Numbered from the stretch's first letter, positions 53,543 through 62,296 are shown. The stretch: DNA of 64,000 bases from DASZVB01 sp036272055 (GCA_036272055.1 DATAZL010000053.1:124001-188000), one strand, 5' to 3'. Program-made: numbers and translations. The notes: generated by a model from the letters alone, not told the origin.

Positions 53543-53616
53543 AAGCGTCGTGGTGACTTGAGGGCACGAAGGCCCGCTTGTTCGAGCACGGGCCGATCTG
53601 ACCGCTCTCGGTGCTC

Positions 53617-53634
53617 GGCGTACCAGCGTACGCC
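53617..53634 (+). terminator. Possible terminator hairpin downstream of korAB
   Basis: GGCGTAC and GTACGCC form a perfect 7-base stem with loop CAGC, 75 bases after the korB stop. No T tract follows, so intrinsic termination is uncertain. Confidence 0.4.
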
Positions 53635-53723
53635 TCCGCTCCTCACCCGGTCATCTCGACCCGCGGTCTTCGCAATCGAACCTTCGGGTGTTTTGAGAGA
53701 CGCGTTGCTTTTGCCTTGTGGCG

Positions 53724-53806
53724 GGAGCGGAGGCGGGCGGCGCTTGCTTCGCATCGCACGCAGAGGGGAGCGGAGGCGGGCGGCGCTTGCTTCGCATCGC
53801 ACGCAG
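53724..53806. repeat. 40-base direct repeat, period 43
   Basis: The stretch GGAGCGGAGGCGGGCGGCGC followed by TTGCTTCGCATCGCACGCAG occurs at 53724-53763 and again at 53767-53806, identical in both copies, with AGG between. It resembles other GC-rich intergenic repeats of this window in style but not in sequence. Confidence 0.8.
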
Positions 53807-53882
53807 CTTCGCCGGAGCATGCGGGGAGCGCGGGGCCCTTTGAGCGGTTATCTTGGGAGGGGTTCGTCGTGGGGCGTTCTTT

Positions 53883-53966
53883 CCGAATTGCGACCACCAC
53901 GTCGGAGCAGGGTGCACCTGCAGCCTGGTCTACGGCGAGCCCGAGCAGGTCTGCTGCGGTCCCTGA
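53883..53966 (+). pseudogene. 3' remnant of a paralogue of the downstream lipoprotein gene
   Basis: The frame 53883-53966 encodes PNCDHHVGAGCTCSLVYGEP then EQVCCGP and a stop. Its GAGCTC-x-x-V-x-GE-x-x-Q-x-CCG pattern lines up with the last residues of the intact lipoprotein 1.4 kb downstream (MGGCTCVVVEGDKQITCCH). No start or upstream homologous part remains. It is best explained as the tail of a deleted tandem duplicate. Confidence 0.5.
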
Positions 53967-54113
53967 CTCGCGCGAAGCATGTTTGACAGCCGCAGCGCGA
54001 CGCGCCCGGCCCTCGTGTGGCTCGAGCGACGGTCGTCTCGAAGCGAGAAGGTAGGCCCCCCGAGCGCGTTGCTGTCGTATGCTTGCCGCTGCCGCAGGTT
54101 GAAGGAGGCAGGG

Positions 54114-55328
54114 GTGCGACGAAATCGACTTGACCGATGGTGCGTTTTCGCGGGGGTCTGCGTCGCGGTGCTGCCCGGGTGCGGCAGTGACAATCACGGC
54201 GGCGCCGATGGGGGTACCGCGGGAGCCACACCGGACGCCTCTGTCGCCGGCGGCGCGGCCGGCAACGGCGGTGCGTCCGGCAGCGGCGGACACGCGAGCG
54301 GCGGCGCATCGCACGGCTCGGGCGGCACGACAGAGGCTGGCGGCGCGACGAACAGCGCTGGCGGCGTCGCATCGGGAGCCGGTGGCACGTCGAGTACTGG
54401 CGGCACGTCGAGCACCGGCGGAGCGGGCGGCACGTCGAATACTGGCGGCACGTCGAGCACCGGCGGAGCTGGCGGCACGACGAATACTGGCGGCGCGTCG
54501 AACAGTGGTGGCGCGACGAGTACGGGCGGAACGACGAGCACCGGCGGCGCGTCGAACAGTGGTGGCACTACGAGCAGCGGCGGCGCGGCGGGAGCCGGCG
54601 GAACGACGAGCACCGGCGGCGCGGGCGGAAGTGATTTTCTGGATGCCGGCGCCGACGGGAGCGCGGACGCGAGCGACGGCGGCTTCGTCGACCGCTGCCC
54701 GCTGAACGGCGACTTCCCCGCGGGCGACTACGACTTCGAGGCCATCATCGCCACTCAGTCGATCGATCTGTCGCCGCTTGCGCCGAGCGACGACGTACCC
54801 AACAGCTGCGAAGTCGATGCCGAACGATTGACGCTGAGCGTGAAGCGCGTCGAGCCAAGTGACCCTCCGGAATACAGCATCGTCGTCGGCGGGGTCAATC
54901 TGGGGGATGTCGCCGCCTTCGTGGTCCCGACCGATCGGGGAACGAGCTGGCACTTCGAAGATCACAATCCTTCACCCGGCCCGGACGGAGTCTTTATCCC
55001 CGGAATCCCAAAGTACGATCTCGTGTTCGACGTCGACAAGACGACGGGGTTGATCACCCACTTCTTCTTCGAAAACGAGAGCGGTGCCGGCACCGCCAAC
55101 ACCCGCGACGTCACTGGTGTCGGGTGGCCGCACTGTCCGGGCACCGGAGATGCGTCTGCGCCGCGCGGAGCGCCGTCGCCGGTGTTCACCGGTCAGTGCG
55201 GGGCACCGCGCGTGAACTGCATCGTCAGCGATTACGGCTACGACAATCTGTCGTGCGCCGGCTATCCGATGGGGGGATGCACGTGCGTGGTCGTCGAGGG
55301 CGACAAGCAGATCACGTGCTGCCACTGA
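54114..55328 (+). CDS. Lipoprotein with Gly/Thr/Ser-repeat linker and Cys-rich C-domain
   Basis: GTG 54114 has AAGGAGG just upstream and starts a lipoprotein (WCVFAGVCVAVLPGC), giving 404 residues. Residues about 30-180 are a low-complexity linker of STGGTSSTGGAGG-type units with tandemly repeated DNA. The C-terminal ~220 residues form a beta-rich domain (CPLNGDFPAGDYDFEAIIA, VGGVNLGDVAAFVVPTDRG, FDVDKTTGLITHFFFENESG) with Cys near the end (QCGAPRVNC, GGCTCVVVEG, CCH) likely forming disulfides. Probably surface-exposed. Family not recognised; a remnant paralogue lies directly upstream. Confidence 0.7.
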   Translation: MRRNRLDRWCVFAGVCVAVLPGCGSDNHGGADGGTAGATPDASVAGGAAGNGGASGSGGHASGGASHGSGGTTEAGGATNSAGGVASGAGGTSSTGGTSSTGGAGGTSNTGGTSSTGGAGGTTNTGGASNSGGATSTGGTTSTGGASNSGGTTSSGGAAGAGGTTSTGGAGGSDFLDAGADGSADASDGGFVDRCPLNGDFPAGDYDFEAIIATQSIDLSPLAPSDDVPNSCEVDAERLTLSVKRVEPSDPPEYSIVVGGVNLGDVAAFVVPTDRGTSWHFEDHNPSPGPDGVFIPGIPKYDLVFDVDKTTGLITHFFFENESGAGTANTRDVTGVGWPHCPGTGDASAPRGAPSPVFTGQCGAPRVNCIVSDYGYDNLSCAGYPMGGCTCVVVEGDKQITCCH

Positions 55329-55334
55329 CGGGGC

Positions 55335-56927
55335 TTACACAAGCCTGAGCCGTTTCTTCGCGTCGCGCGAGTCGGGCGGATCGCTGGGGCGGCGCGCCCG
55401 TGGGAAATCGCTGTCCATGATCGGGGAGAAGAAGTTGTCCTTCTTGACGTTCTCGTCGGGAGAGAACTGAAATTTGTAGCTCGGGGCGGCGCGCTGGGAG
55501 CAGTCGGTTCGCTCGCAGAAGCGACAGGTGATGCCGACCGGGACGCCGATGCGCGGCGCGCGCTCGGGGGTCCAGCGCGGCAGGTCGTCCGCGTACGAGA
55601 GGTGATGCGCGTCCTCGGCGTGCGTCCCGAGACCGATCGAATAGACGGTGCCTTTCACGAGAGAGCCGTGAACGGGCGCGGCGTTCACCTTCGCGAAGCA
55701 GAAGTACGCCGAGCCGTCGGACATGACGCTGAATTGACGGGAGATCGTGCTCGGCGTGAGGAACGCGGTGTGCACGACCCACTTGGGGCACGAGCCGAGT
55801 CCCACCGGGAAACCGAGCCCCGTCGCGGAGTAGCGCTTGGAGATGTTGCCTCCCACGTCGACGCGCAGGAAGTGCATCGGGACGCCGCGGCGCTTCGGTT
55901 CGGAGAGCGTCGTGAGTCGATGCGCGACGGCCTCGTAGCTCATCTCGAACGAACCAGCGAGGCCCTCGACATCGTAGCGCGTGCGCTGTGCCTCGGCGAA
56001 GACGTCGCCGTACGGCATGAGAAGCGCGCCGGCGAAGTAGTTCGCGAAATGGATCTTGATGAGCCGCGGCGTCTCGGGATGCCGTGCCGTGAGCGTCTTG
56101 CCGATCTCGCGATCGAGCCCGAGCTCCTCGATCCGGCGAAGGCCGAGGACGTGCGCGAGATCGAACTTGCGCCGCGCCTCCGAGAGCTCGGCGGAGAGCT
56201 CGAGCTTTCCGGACGCGGGGTCGTAGTAGCGCACCACGCTCGTCGGGTGCCCCTTCGGCAGCACGCTCACCTCGATGCCGAGCTTCTCGCCGAGTACCGC
56301 GGCGAGCGTGTCGCTGAGCACGCGACGGTCGAGACCGAAGTCGCGCACCGTCGCCGCCGCTGCCTCCTCGATGCCCGGAAAGTAGTTCTTGTGCGCTTGC
56401 AGGAAGTCCACGACCTCGTCGAGCGGCGAGTAGTCGAGGTGAAGCGGCGATTCGCTGCCGTCGCCGTGACGCTCGAGGGACGCGCGCGCTTTCTCTCCCG
56501 CCTCGTGACGTGACAGGAGCTGCTGAAGCTTCTCCGCCTGGCTGCGGGTGTTCTTGTAGAGGTTGAATAACGTTGTGATCGTGGTGACGGCCATCGGCTC
56601 GGCGCCGAGCGTGGCGAGATCGTCGCGGTCGAGGTTCAACGTGCGAAGCAACGGCTCGTCGAGAAGCTGCGCGAGGCTCTGTTCGACGGGTCGCTTGCCG
56701 AGGCTGTCGAGGAACGGCTCCGGCTCCACGCTGAGGAGCTCGAGCGCCTTCCAGAGGAGCGGGAGCTGGACGGCGCGCCGTCCCTTCTCGATCAGGTTCA
56801 GGTACGACGGCGAGATGCCGAGCCGTCGCGCGAAGTCGGCCTGGGACAGGGCGCGATCGAGCCGGAGCTCGCGCAGCCGATGCCCGACCGCGGCGTTTCG
56901 CATGCCCGGGCCCGTCGCCGGCTTCAT
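55335..56927 (-). CDS. ScfR/RamB-type short-chain fatty acyl regulator (XRE-DUF2083)
   Basis: A 530-residue protein. N-terminal XRE HTH (GHRLRELRLDRALSQADFAR, LGISPSYLNLIEKGRRAVQL). The middle carries an IrrE-like region (SEARRKFDLAHVLGLRRIEE) in which the peptidase HExxH is degenerate. The last part is the DUF2083 domain (GLGFPVGLGSCPKWVVHTAF, RQFSVMSDGSAYFCFAKV) ending with the Cys cluster GITCRFCERTDCSQRAAP. Proteins of this architecture (RamB, PrpR/ScfR, MccR) sense acyl-CoAs and control acetate/propionate genes such as the glyoxylate, methylcitrate or ethylmalonyl-CoA pathways. The MeaA-type mutase nearby fits. A palindrome-like site abuts its start. Confidence 0.85.
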   Translation of the reverse strand: MKPATGPGMRNAAVGHRLRELRLDRALSQADFARRLGISPSYLNLIEKGRRAVQLPLLWKALELLSVEPEPFLDSLGKRPVEQSLAQLLDEPLLRTLNLDRDDLATLGAEPMAVTTITTLFNLYKNTRSQAEKLQQLLSRHEAGEKARASLERHGDGSESPLHLDYSPLDEVVDFLQAHKNYFPGIEEAAAATVRDFGLDRRVLSDTLAAVLGEKLGIEVSVLPKGHPTSVVRYYDPASGKLELSAELSEARRKFDLAHVLGLRRIEELGLDREIGKTLTARHPETPRLIKIHFANYFAGALLMPYGDVFAEAQRTRYDVEGLAGSFEMSYEAVAHRLTTLSEPKRRGVPMHFLRVDVGGNISKRYSATGLGFPVGLGSCPKWVVHTAFLTPSTISRQFSVMSDGSAYFCFAKVNAAPVHGSLVKGTVYSIGLGTHAEDAHHLSYADDLPRWTPERAPRIGVPVGITCRFCERTDCSQRAAPSYKFQFSPDENVKKDNFFSPIMDSDFPRARRPSDPPDSRDAKKRLRLV

Positions 56928-56947
56928 GTTGACAAATTTACATCAAC
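56928..56947 (-). promoter_or_regulatory. Operator-like inverted repeat at the start of the ScfR-type gene
   Basis: GTTGA and TCAAC at the ends of a 20-base AT-rich stretch flank the start codon on its upstream side. It also contains AAATTTGTCAA, similar in style to TTTGCAAA-like RamB sites. On the minus strand a weak TTAGAC / 17 bases / TAAATT promoter overlaps it. An autoregulatory site is a plausible reading. Confidence 0.4.
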
Positions 56948-56965
56948 CCATCGACAAGTCTAATC

Positions 56966-58405
56966 CTACGCGCGCTTCAGCGTGATCGCGGCGACCTTCG
57001 CCGAGGGTGGGGCGTTGGATCGGACGACGGGAGCGAAGGACCGCGGCCTCGGAACGCCGACGAACTCGACGGCACCCTGGGCCTCGAGGTCCACCAGAGC
57101 CCGGAGGGCCTCCACGCGGGGCAGCGGCACGGAATGGACGAGCTCGGCGATCGTCGCGCTCGGCTTCGGAGATTTGAGCAACGCCGCCTGCGCCTGGGTG
57201 AGGAGCCCGTTCCCTCGCCCGAGCAACGTGACACGCCGCTCGACGGGTTCGAGACGGGCGGTGAAGACCTGCTCGAGGAGCGACCTGCCGAGCTCGAACA
57301 CCGCGCCAATGGCGTCGTCGCTCGTGAGCGCCGCGCTGTCGAGGACGACATTCGCTAGCTCGGTGGCCGTGTCGAGGTCTCCGGCGAGGAGCGCCGCGCG
57401 GGTACGGCCGAGGAGCAGCGCGACGGTGCGGACCGGATCATTCCCTGCCTGCGCCTTCGCGACCGGCATGGACACCCGGACCGTGTCGTTCGCGATGGGG
57501 ATCGTGCTGTAGACGGTGCTGCGTGGCTCGGCCTCGCGGGCCGCGGACCGCGCCGCATCGAGGAACACGTCGATACCGGGGAATCGCTCCCCTGGATCCT
57601 TCGAGAGCGCGCGATGGAGCACCCGCGAGAGTCCACGCGGAATGCCGCGCGCGACCTGATCGAGGAGCGCCGGCATCTCGAAGGACACCTTCTCGAGCGC
57701 ACTCTCGACGTCCTCCGCGGCAAACGGCGAGACGCCGGAGAGCATCTCGTACATCACGAGCGCGAGACCGTGCTGATCGGCGCGGCCGTTCACGCGGTCG
57801 CTCAACCCGAGGGCCTGCTCGGGCGACATGTACTCGGGAGTGCCGAGCACTTCGCGTTCCGAGGTCACGCGCGAGCCGTCCGGATCCGGCACGCGGCTGA
57901 CGCCGAAGTCCAGAACCTTGACGAACTCCTTGCCGCCCGGCACGTCGACCAGGAAGAGATTGTCGGGCTTCAGGTCGCGGTGAAAGATGCCCTTGCTGTG
58001 CGCCTCGACGAGCGCGTGACACACGTCTTGCGCGACGGAGATGGTGCTCGCCAGCGAGAACGTCTTCCGTAGCTCGAGGTACTTCCCGACCGTCGTGCCC
58101 TGGAGCCGCTCCATCACGAGGAACGGACGTCCGTCGCCGGAGAGCGCGAAATCCAGCACTCGAACGACGTGGGGATTGTCGAGCATCACCAGCGCGCGCG
58201 CCTCGTTGTGAAAGCGCTTCAGCGCCGGCACGTGGTCACGAAAGCGCTCCGCCAGGATCTTGACGGCGACCGTACGCTTGAGCCGGAGATGCTCGGCCTC
58301 GTATACGGTGCCCATCGCGCCGGTGCCCAGGCTCGCGACGAGCTTGTAGGTGTCGCACAGCGTGCTCCCCACCATCGACTCGTCGGGCTCGATCACGTCG
58401 TGCAT
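56966..58405 (-). CDS. Soluble Ser/Thr protein kinase with C-terminal helical domain
   Basis: A 479-residue protein with no membrane helix. Kinase domain about 18-285: LGTGAMGTVYEAEHLRLKRT, VAVKILAERF, FHRDLKPDNLFLVD, KVLDFGVSRV and GTPEYMSPEQALGLS are all intact. The last 190 residues are helical with RTVALLLGRTRAALLAGDLD, LEPVERRVTLLGRGNGLL and a winged-helix-like piece (PSATIAELVHSVPLPRVEAL). This tail architecture recurs in myxobacterial kinases, role unknown. It lies upstream of the ScfR-type gene on the same strand, with 38 bases between. Confidence 0.88.
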   Translation of the reverse strand: MHDVIEPDESMVGSTLCDTYKLVASLGTGAMGTVYEAEHLRLKRTVAVKILAERFRDHVPALKRFHNEARALVMLDNPHVVRVLDFALSGDGRPFLVMERLQGTTVGKYLELRKTFSLASTISVAQDVCHALVEAHSKGIFHRDLKPDNLFLVDVPGGKEFVKVLDFGVSRVPDPDGSRVTSEREVLGTPEYMSPEQALGLSDRVNGRADQHGLALVMYEMLSGVSPFAAEDVESALEKVSFEMPALLDQVARGIPRGLSRVLHRALSKDPGERFPGIDVFLDAARSAAREAEPRSTVYSTIPIANDTVRVSMPVAKAQAGNDPVRTVALLLGRTRAALLAGDLDTATELANVVLDSAALTSDDAIGAVFELGRSLLEQVFTARLEPVERRVTLLGRGNGLLTQAQAALLKSPKPSATIAELVHSVPLPRVEALRALVDLEAQGAVEFVGVPRPRSFAPVVRSNAPPSAKVAAITLKRA

Positions 58406-58662
58406 CGGCGCGGGTCGTCAAAGCAAGCGAGGTGCCACCGCCTCGGAGCCACTTCCGCTGCGGCATCTGGTCGTTCCCTCACGGTTCCGGAGGGGGCGCG
58501 GCGGAGCGCGGCGCCCACGGAGGGTGGAGGGTCGGCAGCGCCCTGGGTCATTGCCTCACCCCCGAGCCCGCCGGGCGCCGGAATACCGCGAAAACCTGCG
58601 GAAAAGAGCCCAAACGACGCGAGCGCGACAACGCGCGCGAAATTCGGTATGAGCCTGCCCCG

Positions 58663-58797
58663 ATGCCCCAGGATTCCCGCACTCGCAATCACCAGAAACG
58701 CCGTCGCGCCAAGAAGAACGCGATCTTCTCCCAGAAGCGCGCTGCCGAGCACGCCGAGGCCGACAAGCCGAAGGCTCCCGCGAAGAAGGCGACCTGA
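58663..58797 (+). CDS. Small basic protein (44 aa), putative
   Basis: ATG 58663 opens a 44-residue frame reading MPQDSRTRNHQKRRRAKKNA then IFSQKRAAEHAEADKPKAPA. It is strongly basic at the N-terminus and Ala/Lys-rich at the end, without the codon bias of a shadow frame. No SD is obvious. It lies in the gap between two minus-strand genes, with nothing else recognisable from 58406 to 58662. A nucleic-acid-binding peptide is possible. Uncertain. Confidence 0.4.
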   Translation: MPQDSRTRNHQKRRRAKKNAIFSQKRAAEHAEADKPKAPAKKAT

Positions 58798-58825
58798 TAG
58801 CGGACGGGCGCCGATGACCGGCGCT

Positions 58826-59794
58826 CTAGCGGGGGCGCATCTCGCTCATCGCCTCGACGGCTGTCGCACCCTCGCGGACGCGGCGTTCGAGGCGTGAGAG
58901 CAGGGCCGTCTTGCCGCCCACATCGGCGACCCCCTGCTCCCCCCAGCGGTGCACGAAGAGGCGGAACGCGGCTGCGGCGAGGGCACGGTAGCGCCTTTCG
59001 CGGAGCTTGCCGGCGGTGACGAGCCCCTGCCGATGCCCGTCGAGGACGGCGAGCAGCTCCGGAACGCCGGCGTTCGTCGAAGCGCTCGTCAGGAGCACCT
59101 GGGGTATGTCGCTCTCGTTCACGGAGTGCGCGACGGCGAGCGCGGCGGTGAGCTCTCCCAGTGCGCGCTCGGCGATGCCGCCGAGGTCACCCTTGTTCAC
59201 CGCGAACACGTCGGGGATCTCGATGATGCCGGCCTTGAGGAATTGCAGGACGTCGCCCGAGCCAGGCTGGATGACGAGGAGCACCGTGTCCGCCACGTGC
59301 TCCACGTCGGTCTCGCTCTGACCGACACCGGTCGTCTCGACGAGCACGACGTCATAGGCCGCGGACAGCACGTCGATCGCCGCCGAGGCGGCGCGTGCGA
59401 GCCCCCCGAGCTCGCCCCCCGACGCCATGGAGCGCACGAAGAGCCCGAGATCCGCCGGATCTATCTCGATGCGCGCGCGATCGCCGAGGAGTGCGCCGCC
59501 GCTTCGCGGGCTCGACGGATCGACGGCAAGAACGCCGACGGTGCGTCCCGACGCGCGGGCGGCCTTCGCCAGCGCCGACACCAGGGTGCTCTTCCCGACG
59601 CCGGGCGGCCCGGTGATGCCGATCCGCGCCGCGCGGAAAGGATCCGACGCCTCCGTGAGGGCGCGGAGGAGCTCGACCGTCGTTCCCTCGGCGGAAGGAC
59701 GCCGATCTTCGACGAGGGAGATGGTGCGCGCCACGGCGCCCGGCTCGCGCGCCGCGACGCGGAGCGCGAGCTCACGGACGTTCACCGCGCTCAC
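58826..59794 (-). CDS. meaB: MeaB-type GTPase (B12-mutase chaperone)
   Basis: A 322-residue G3E GTPase. Walker A GITGPPGVGKSTLVSALAKA, VDPSSPRSGGALLGDRARI, VETTGVGQSETDVEHVADT and base specificity AVNKGDLGG. MeaB protects and reloads the adenosylcobalamin mutase. Its GTG overlaps the mutase stop, as in many meaA/mcm-meaB pairs. Confidence 0.93.
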   Translation of the reverse strand: MSAVNVRELALRVAAREPGAVARTISLVEDRRPSAEGTTVELLRALTEASDPFRAARIGITGPPGVGKSTLVSALAKAARASGRTVGVLAVDPSSPRSGGALLGDRARIEIDPADLGLFVRSMASGGELGGLARAASAAIDVLSAAYDVVLVETTGVGQSETDVEHVADTVLLVIQPGSGDVLQFLKAGIIEIPDVFAVNKGDLGGIAERALGELTAALAVAHSVNESDIPQVLLTSASTNAGVPELLAVLDGHRQGLVTAGKLRERRYRALAAAAFRLFVHRWGEQGVADVGGKTALLSRLERRVREGATAVEAMSEMRPR

Positions 59795-61761
59795 GCCGCG
59801 TGCGCCTCGCGAACGTAGGCGACGAGATCCTCGAGGATGCGCGCGATGCGGAAATCTTTGGGCGTGTACACGGCACGCACGCCGGACTTCCGGAGCTCCA
59901 CCGCGTCGGACTCGGGGATGATGCCGCCGACGATGACCGGGATCTTGTCGAGGCCCTGCTTCTTCATCTGCTGCAGGAAATCTTTTGCGAGATCGAGGTG
60001 CGCGCCGCTCAGGATGCTCAGGCCGACGAGGTGCACGCCCTCGTCGGCTGCGGCTCGCGCGAGCTGCTGGGGCGTGACGCGGATGCCCTCGTAGACGACC
60101 TCGAAGCCCGCATCGCGAGCGCGGAGCGCGATCTGCTCGGCGCCGTTCGAGTGACCGTCGAGCCCCGGTTTGCCGACGAGGATCTTGGGCCTTCTGCCGA
60201 GGGTCTGCTCGAGCTCGACGACCTTGGCCCGGAGTGCCTCGAGCGCCACCGGATCGCCCGTCACGGCGCGAGCGCCGGCGACGCCGGTGGGAGCGCGGTA
60301 CTCACCGAATGCGTCGCGGAGTGCGCCGGCCCACTCGCCGGTCGTGACGCCGGCCTTCGCCGCAACGATGGACGCGGGCATGATGTTCTGGCCGGATTTG
60401 GCCGCCTCGCGCAGGCCGGCGAGCGCGCGCTCGACAGCGGCCTTGTCCCGAGAGGCGCGGAAGGCGGTGAGGCGCGCCACCTGCTCCTGCTCCGCGGCAG
60501 GGTCGACGCGCATGATCGAGTCTGCGCCGCCCTCTTCAGTGAGGGGGCTCGGGGCCGACTCGGCAAACTTGTTCACGCCGACGACGATCTGGTCACCGCG
60601 TTCGATCGACGCGATGCGCGCGGCGTGCGACGCCACGAGCCGTTCCTTCACGTACTCGACGGCCGGGACGACGCCGCCGCGCCCGAGCACGGCCTCGACC
60701 TCGCCCCAGGCGGCGCCGGCGATCTCACCGACGCGCGCCTCGATGACCGGCGAGCCGTCGAGAATGTCGCCGAACTCGAGCAGATCCGTCTCGTAGGCGA
60801 GGATTTGCTGCGTACGGAGCGAGAGCTGCTGGTCCCAGGGACGCGGCAGGCCGAGCGCCTCGTTCCACGCGGGAAGCTGGATCGCGCGAGCCCGGGCTCC
60901 CTTGCTCAGGGTGACGCCGAGCATCTCGAGGACGATCCGGACGATGTTGTTCTCGGGCTGCGCCTCGGTCAGGCCGAGGGAGTTCACCTGCACGCCGTAG
61001 CGGAAACGGAGCGCCTTGGTGTCGGTGATGCCATAGCGCTCGCGGCCGAGCTTCTCCCAGAGACGGCCGAAGGCCCGCTGCTTGCAGACCTCGTCCACGA
61101 ACCTGATGCTCGAGTTGATGAAGAACGAGAGCCGCGAGAACGTGTCCGTCAGGACGGCGCCGGAGATCCCGCGCTTTCGCACCTCGTCGAGGACGGCGAT
61201 CGCCGTCGACAGCGAATAGGCGACCTCCTGCTCGGGCGTCGCACCGGCCTCTTGCAGGTGGTAGCTGCAGATGTTCGTCGGGTTCCATTCCGGCACGTGC
61301 TCGACCGTGTAGATGACGGTGTCGGCGATGAGCCGCATGCTCGGCTCGGGCGGGAAGATGTACGTGCCGCGCGACAGGTACTCCTTGATGATGTCGTTCT
61401 GGGTCGTGCCGCGGAGCTTCTTGGTGTCGGCCCCCTGCTCTTCGGCCACGGTGATGTAGAGCGCGAGCAGCCACGCGGCCGTCGCGTTGATCGTCATCGA
61501 CGTGTTCATCTGCTCGAGGGCGATGCCGTCGAACAGGGTGCGCATGTCACCGATATGACAGACCGGAACGCCCGTACGCCCGACCTCTCCCCGGGCGAGC
61601 GGGTGGTCGGAGTCGTAGCCGGTCTGCGTGGGCAGATCGAAGGCAACGGACAGCCCCGTCTGGCCCTTCGCCAGGTTCGACTTGTAGAGCTCGTTGGACG
61701 CCTTCGGGGAGCTGTGCCCCGAGTACGTCCGCATGATCCAGGCAGCGTCTCTCTTTTTCAC
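59791..61761 (-). CDS. meaA: B12-dependent acyl-CoA mutase, MeaA-type (ethylmalonyl-CoA mutase-like)
   Basis: A 656-residue protein with the mutase TIM barrel and cobalamin domain in one chain. Motifs: IMRTYSGHSSPKASNELYKS, GQTGLSVAFDLPTQTGYDSD, NTSMTINATAAWLLALYITV, LSRGTYIFPPEPSMRLIADT and QVNSLGLTEAQPENNIVRIV. The B12 domain begins VGKPGLDGHSNGAEQIALRA with the DxHxxG lower-ligand His. Length and the LSILSGAHLDLAKDFL-type segment fit MeaA better than the larger McmB/McmA. MeaA acts on (2R)-ethylmalonyl-CoA in the ethylmalonyl-CoA pathway; methylmalonyl-CoA remains possible. GTG 61761 has AGGA upstream. Coupled to meaB. Confidence 0.82.
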   Translation of the reverse strand: MKKRDAAWIMRTYSGHSSPKASNELYKSNLAKGQTGLSVAFDLPTQTGYDSDHPLARGEVGRTGVPVCHIGDMRTLFDGIALEQMNTSMTINATAAWLLALYITVAEEQGADTKKLRGTTQNDIIKEYLSRGTYIFPPEPSMRLIADTVIYTVEHVPEWNPTNICSYHLQEAGATPEQEVAYSLSTAIAVLDEVRKRGISGAVLTDTFSRLSFFINSSIRFVDEVCKQRAFGRLWEKLGRERYGITDTKALRFRYGVQVNSLGLTEAQPENNIVRIVLEMLGVTLSKGARARAIQLPAWNEALGLPRPWDQQLSLRTQQILAYETDLLEFGDILDGSPVIEARVGEIAGAAWGEVEAVLGRGGVVPAVEYVKERLVASHAARIASIERGDQIVVGVNKFAESAPSPLTEEGGADSIMRVDPAAEQEQVARLTAFRASRDKAAVERALAGLREAAKSGQNIMPASIVAAKAGVTTGEWAGALRDAFGEYRAPTGVAGARAVTGDPVALEALRAKVVELEQTLGRRPKILVGKPGLDGHSNGAEQIALRARDAGFEVVYEGIRVTPQQLARAAADEGVHLVGLSILSGAHLDLAKDFLQQMKKQGLDKIPVIVGGIIPESDAVELRKSGVRAVYTPKDFRIARILEDLVAYVREAHAA

Positions 61762-61954
61762 GCGGAATTCCTGGTCCCTTACCTACTATTTTCCGGCGCC
61801 CGAGCAGCCCCGTTTTTGCGGCTGCCCGCACTGGAACGCCATTGCCGGGTCCGGAGGGGGTCTCGCCGGGCCGCTCGCGCCACCCGGGACGGCCTGCACC
61901 CAGGGGGTGGGCTCGACAGAGTGGGTGAGCGTGTACAAAGTCTCTTTCTCAAGA

Positions 61955-62296
61955 ATGGCCGAGAGCCCGAACAAGAAGAACAAAGAAGAGGGCGAGCTCG
62001 GGGTGGTCGAGAAGACGACCACGAAGGAGCCCCGGCGCTACCAGGTAGTGCTGCACAACGACGACTACACGACGATGGAGTTCGTCGTGCACATCCTCGA
62101 AAAGTTCTTTCATAAGAACGAAACCGAGGCGACTCAGATCATGCTGCATGTGCACCACAAGGGCTACGGCATAGTGGGCACCTTCACGCGCGACGAAGCC
62201 GAGACGAAGGCCGCCCAGGTCATGGATTACGCGAAGCAGCACGGTCACCCGCTCAGATGCACTGCTGAACCAGAAGGGTTTTCCGAACCGAAATGA
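61955..62296 (+). CDS. clpS: ClpS adaptor protein
   Basis: A 113-residue protein. The core YQVVLHNDDYTTMEFVVHIL with HNDD, and HVHHKGYGIVGTFTRDEAET, are diagnostic of ClpS, which hands N-degron substrates to ClpA. A charged N-terminal tail precedes it. ATG 61955 is the only sensible start. The stop overlaps the clpA ATG. Confidence 0.95.
   Translation: MAESPNKKNKEEGELGVVEKTTTKEPRRYQVVLHNDDYTTMEFVVHILEKFFHKNETEATQIMLHVHHKGYGIVGTFTRDEAETKAAQVMDYAKQHGHPLRCTAEPEGFSEPK

Larger units (their letters stand above)
53543..54113. other. 571-base gap: hairpin, direct repeat and lipoprotein remnant
   Basis: Contains a 7-base stem hairpin at 53617-53634, a 40-base direct repeat at 53724-53806 and a gene remnant at 53883-53966, listed separately. 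A good SD (AAGGAGG) ends the gap at the next start. I see no intact gene. Confidence 0.6.

Noticed and set aside
58393..58752. 119-residue minus-strand frame with a hydrophobic start
   Set aside because: No SD, no family, Arg/Pro-rich tail overlapping the kinase start; the plus-strand small basic frame is the better candidate.
61804..61825. GCAGCC/GGCTGC stem in the divergent meaA-clpS region
   Set aside because: Six-base stem with a 10-base loop is too weak to call a regulatory element.
59800..62115. 771-residue plus-strand frame antisense to the mutase gene
   Set aside because: The opposite strand encodes an unmistakable B12 mutase; the antisense frame is a GC-skew shadow.
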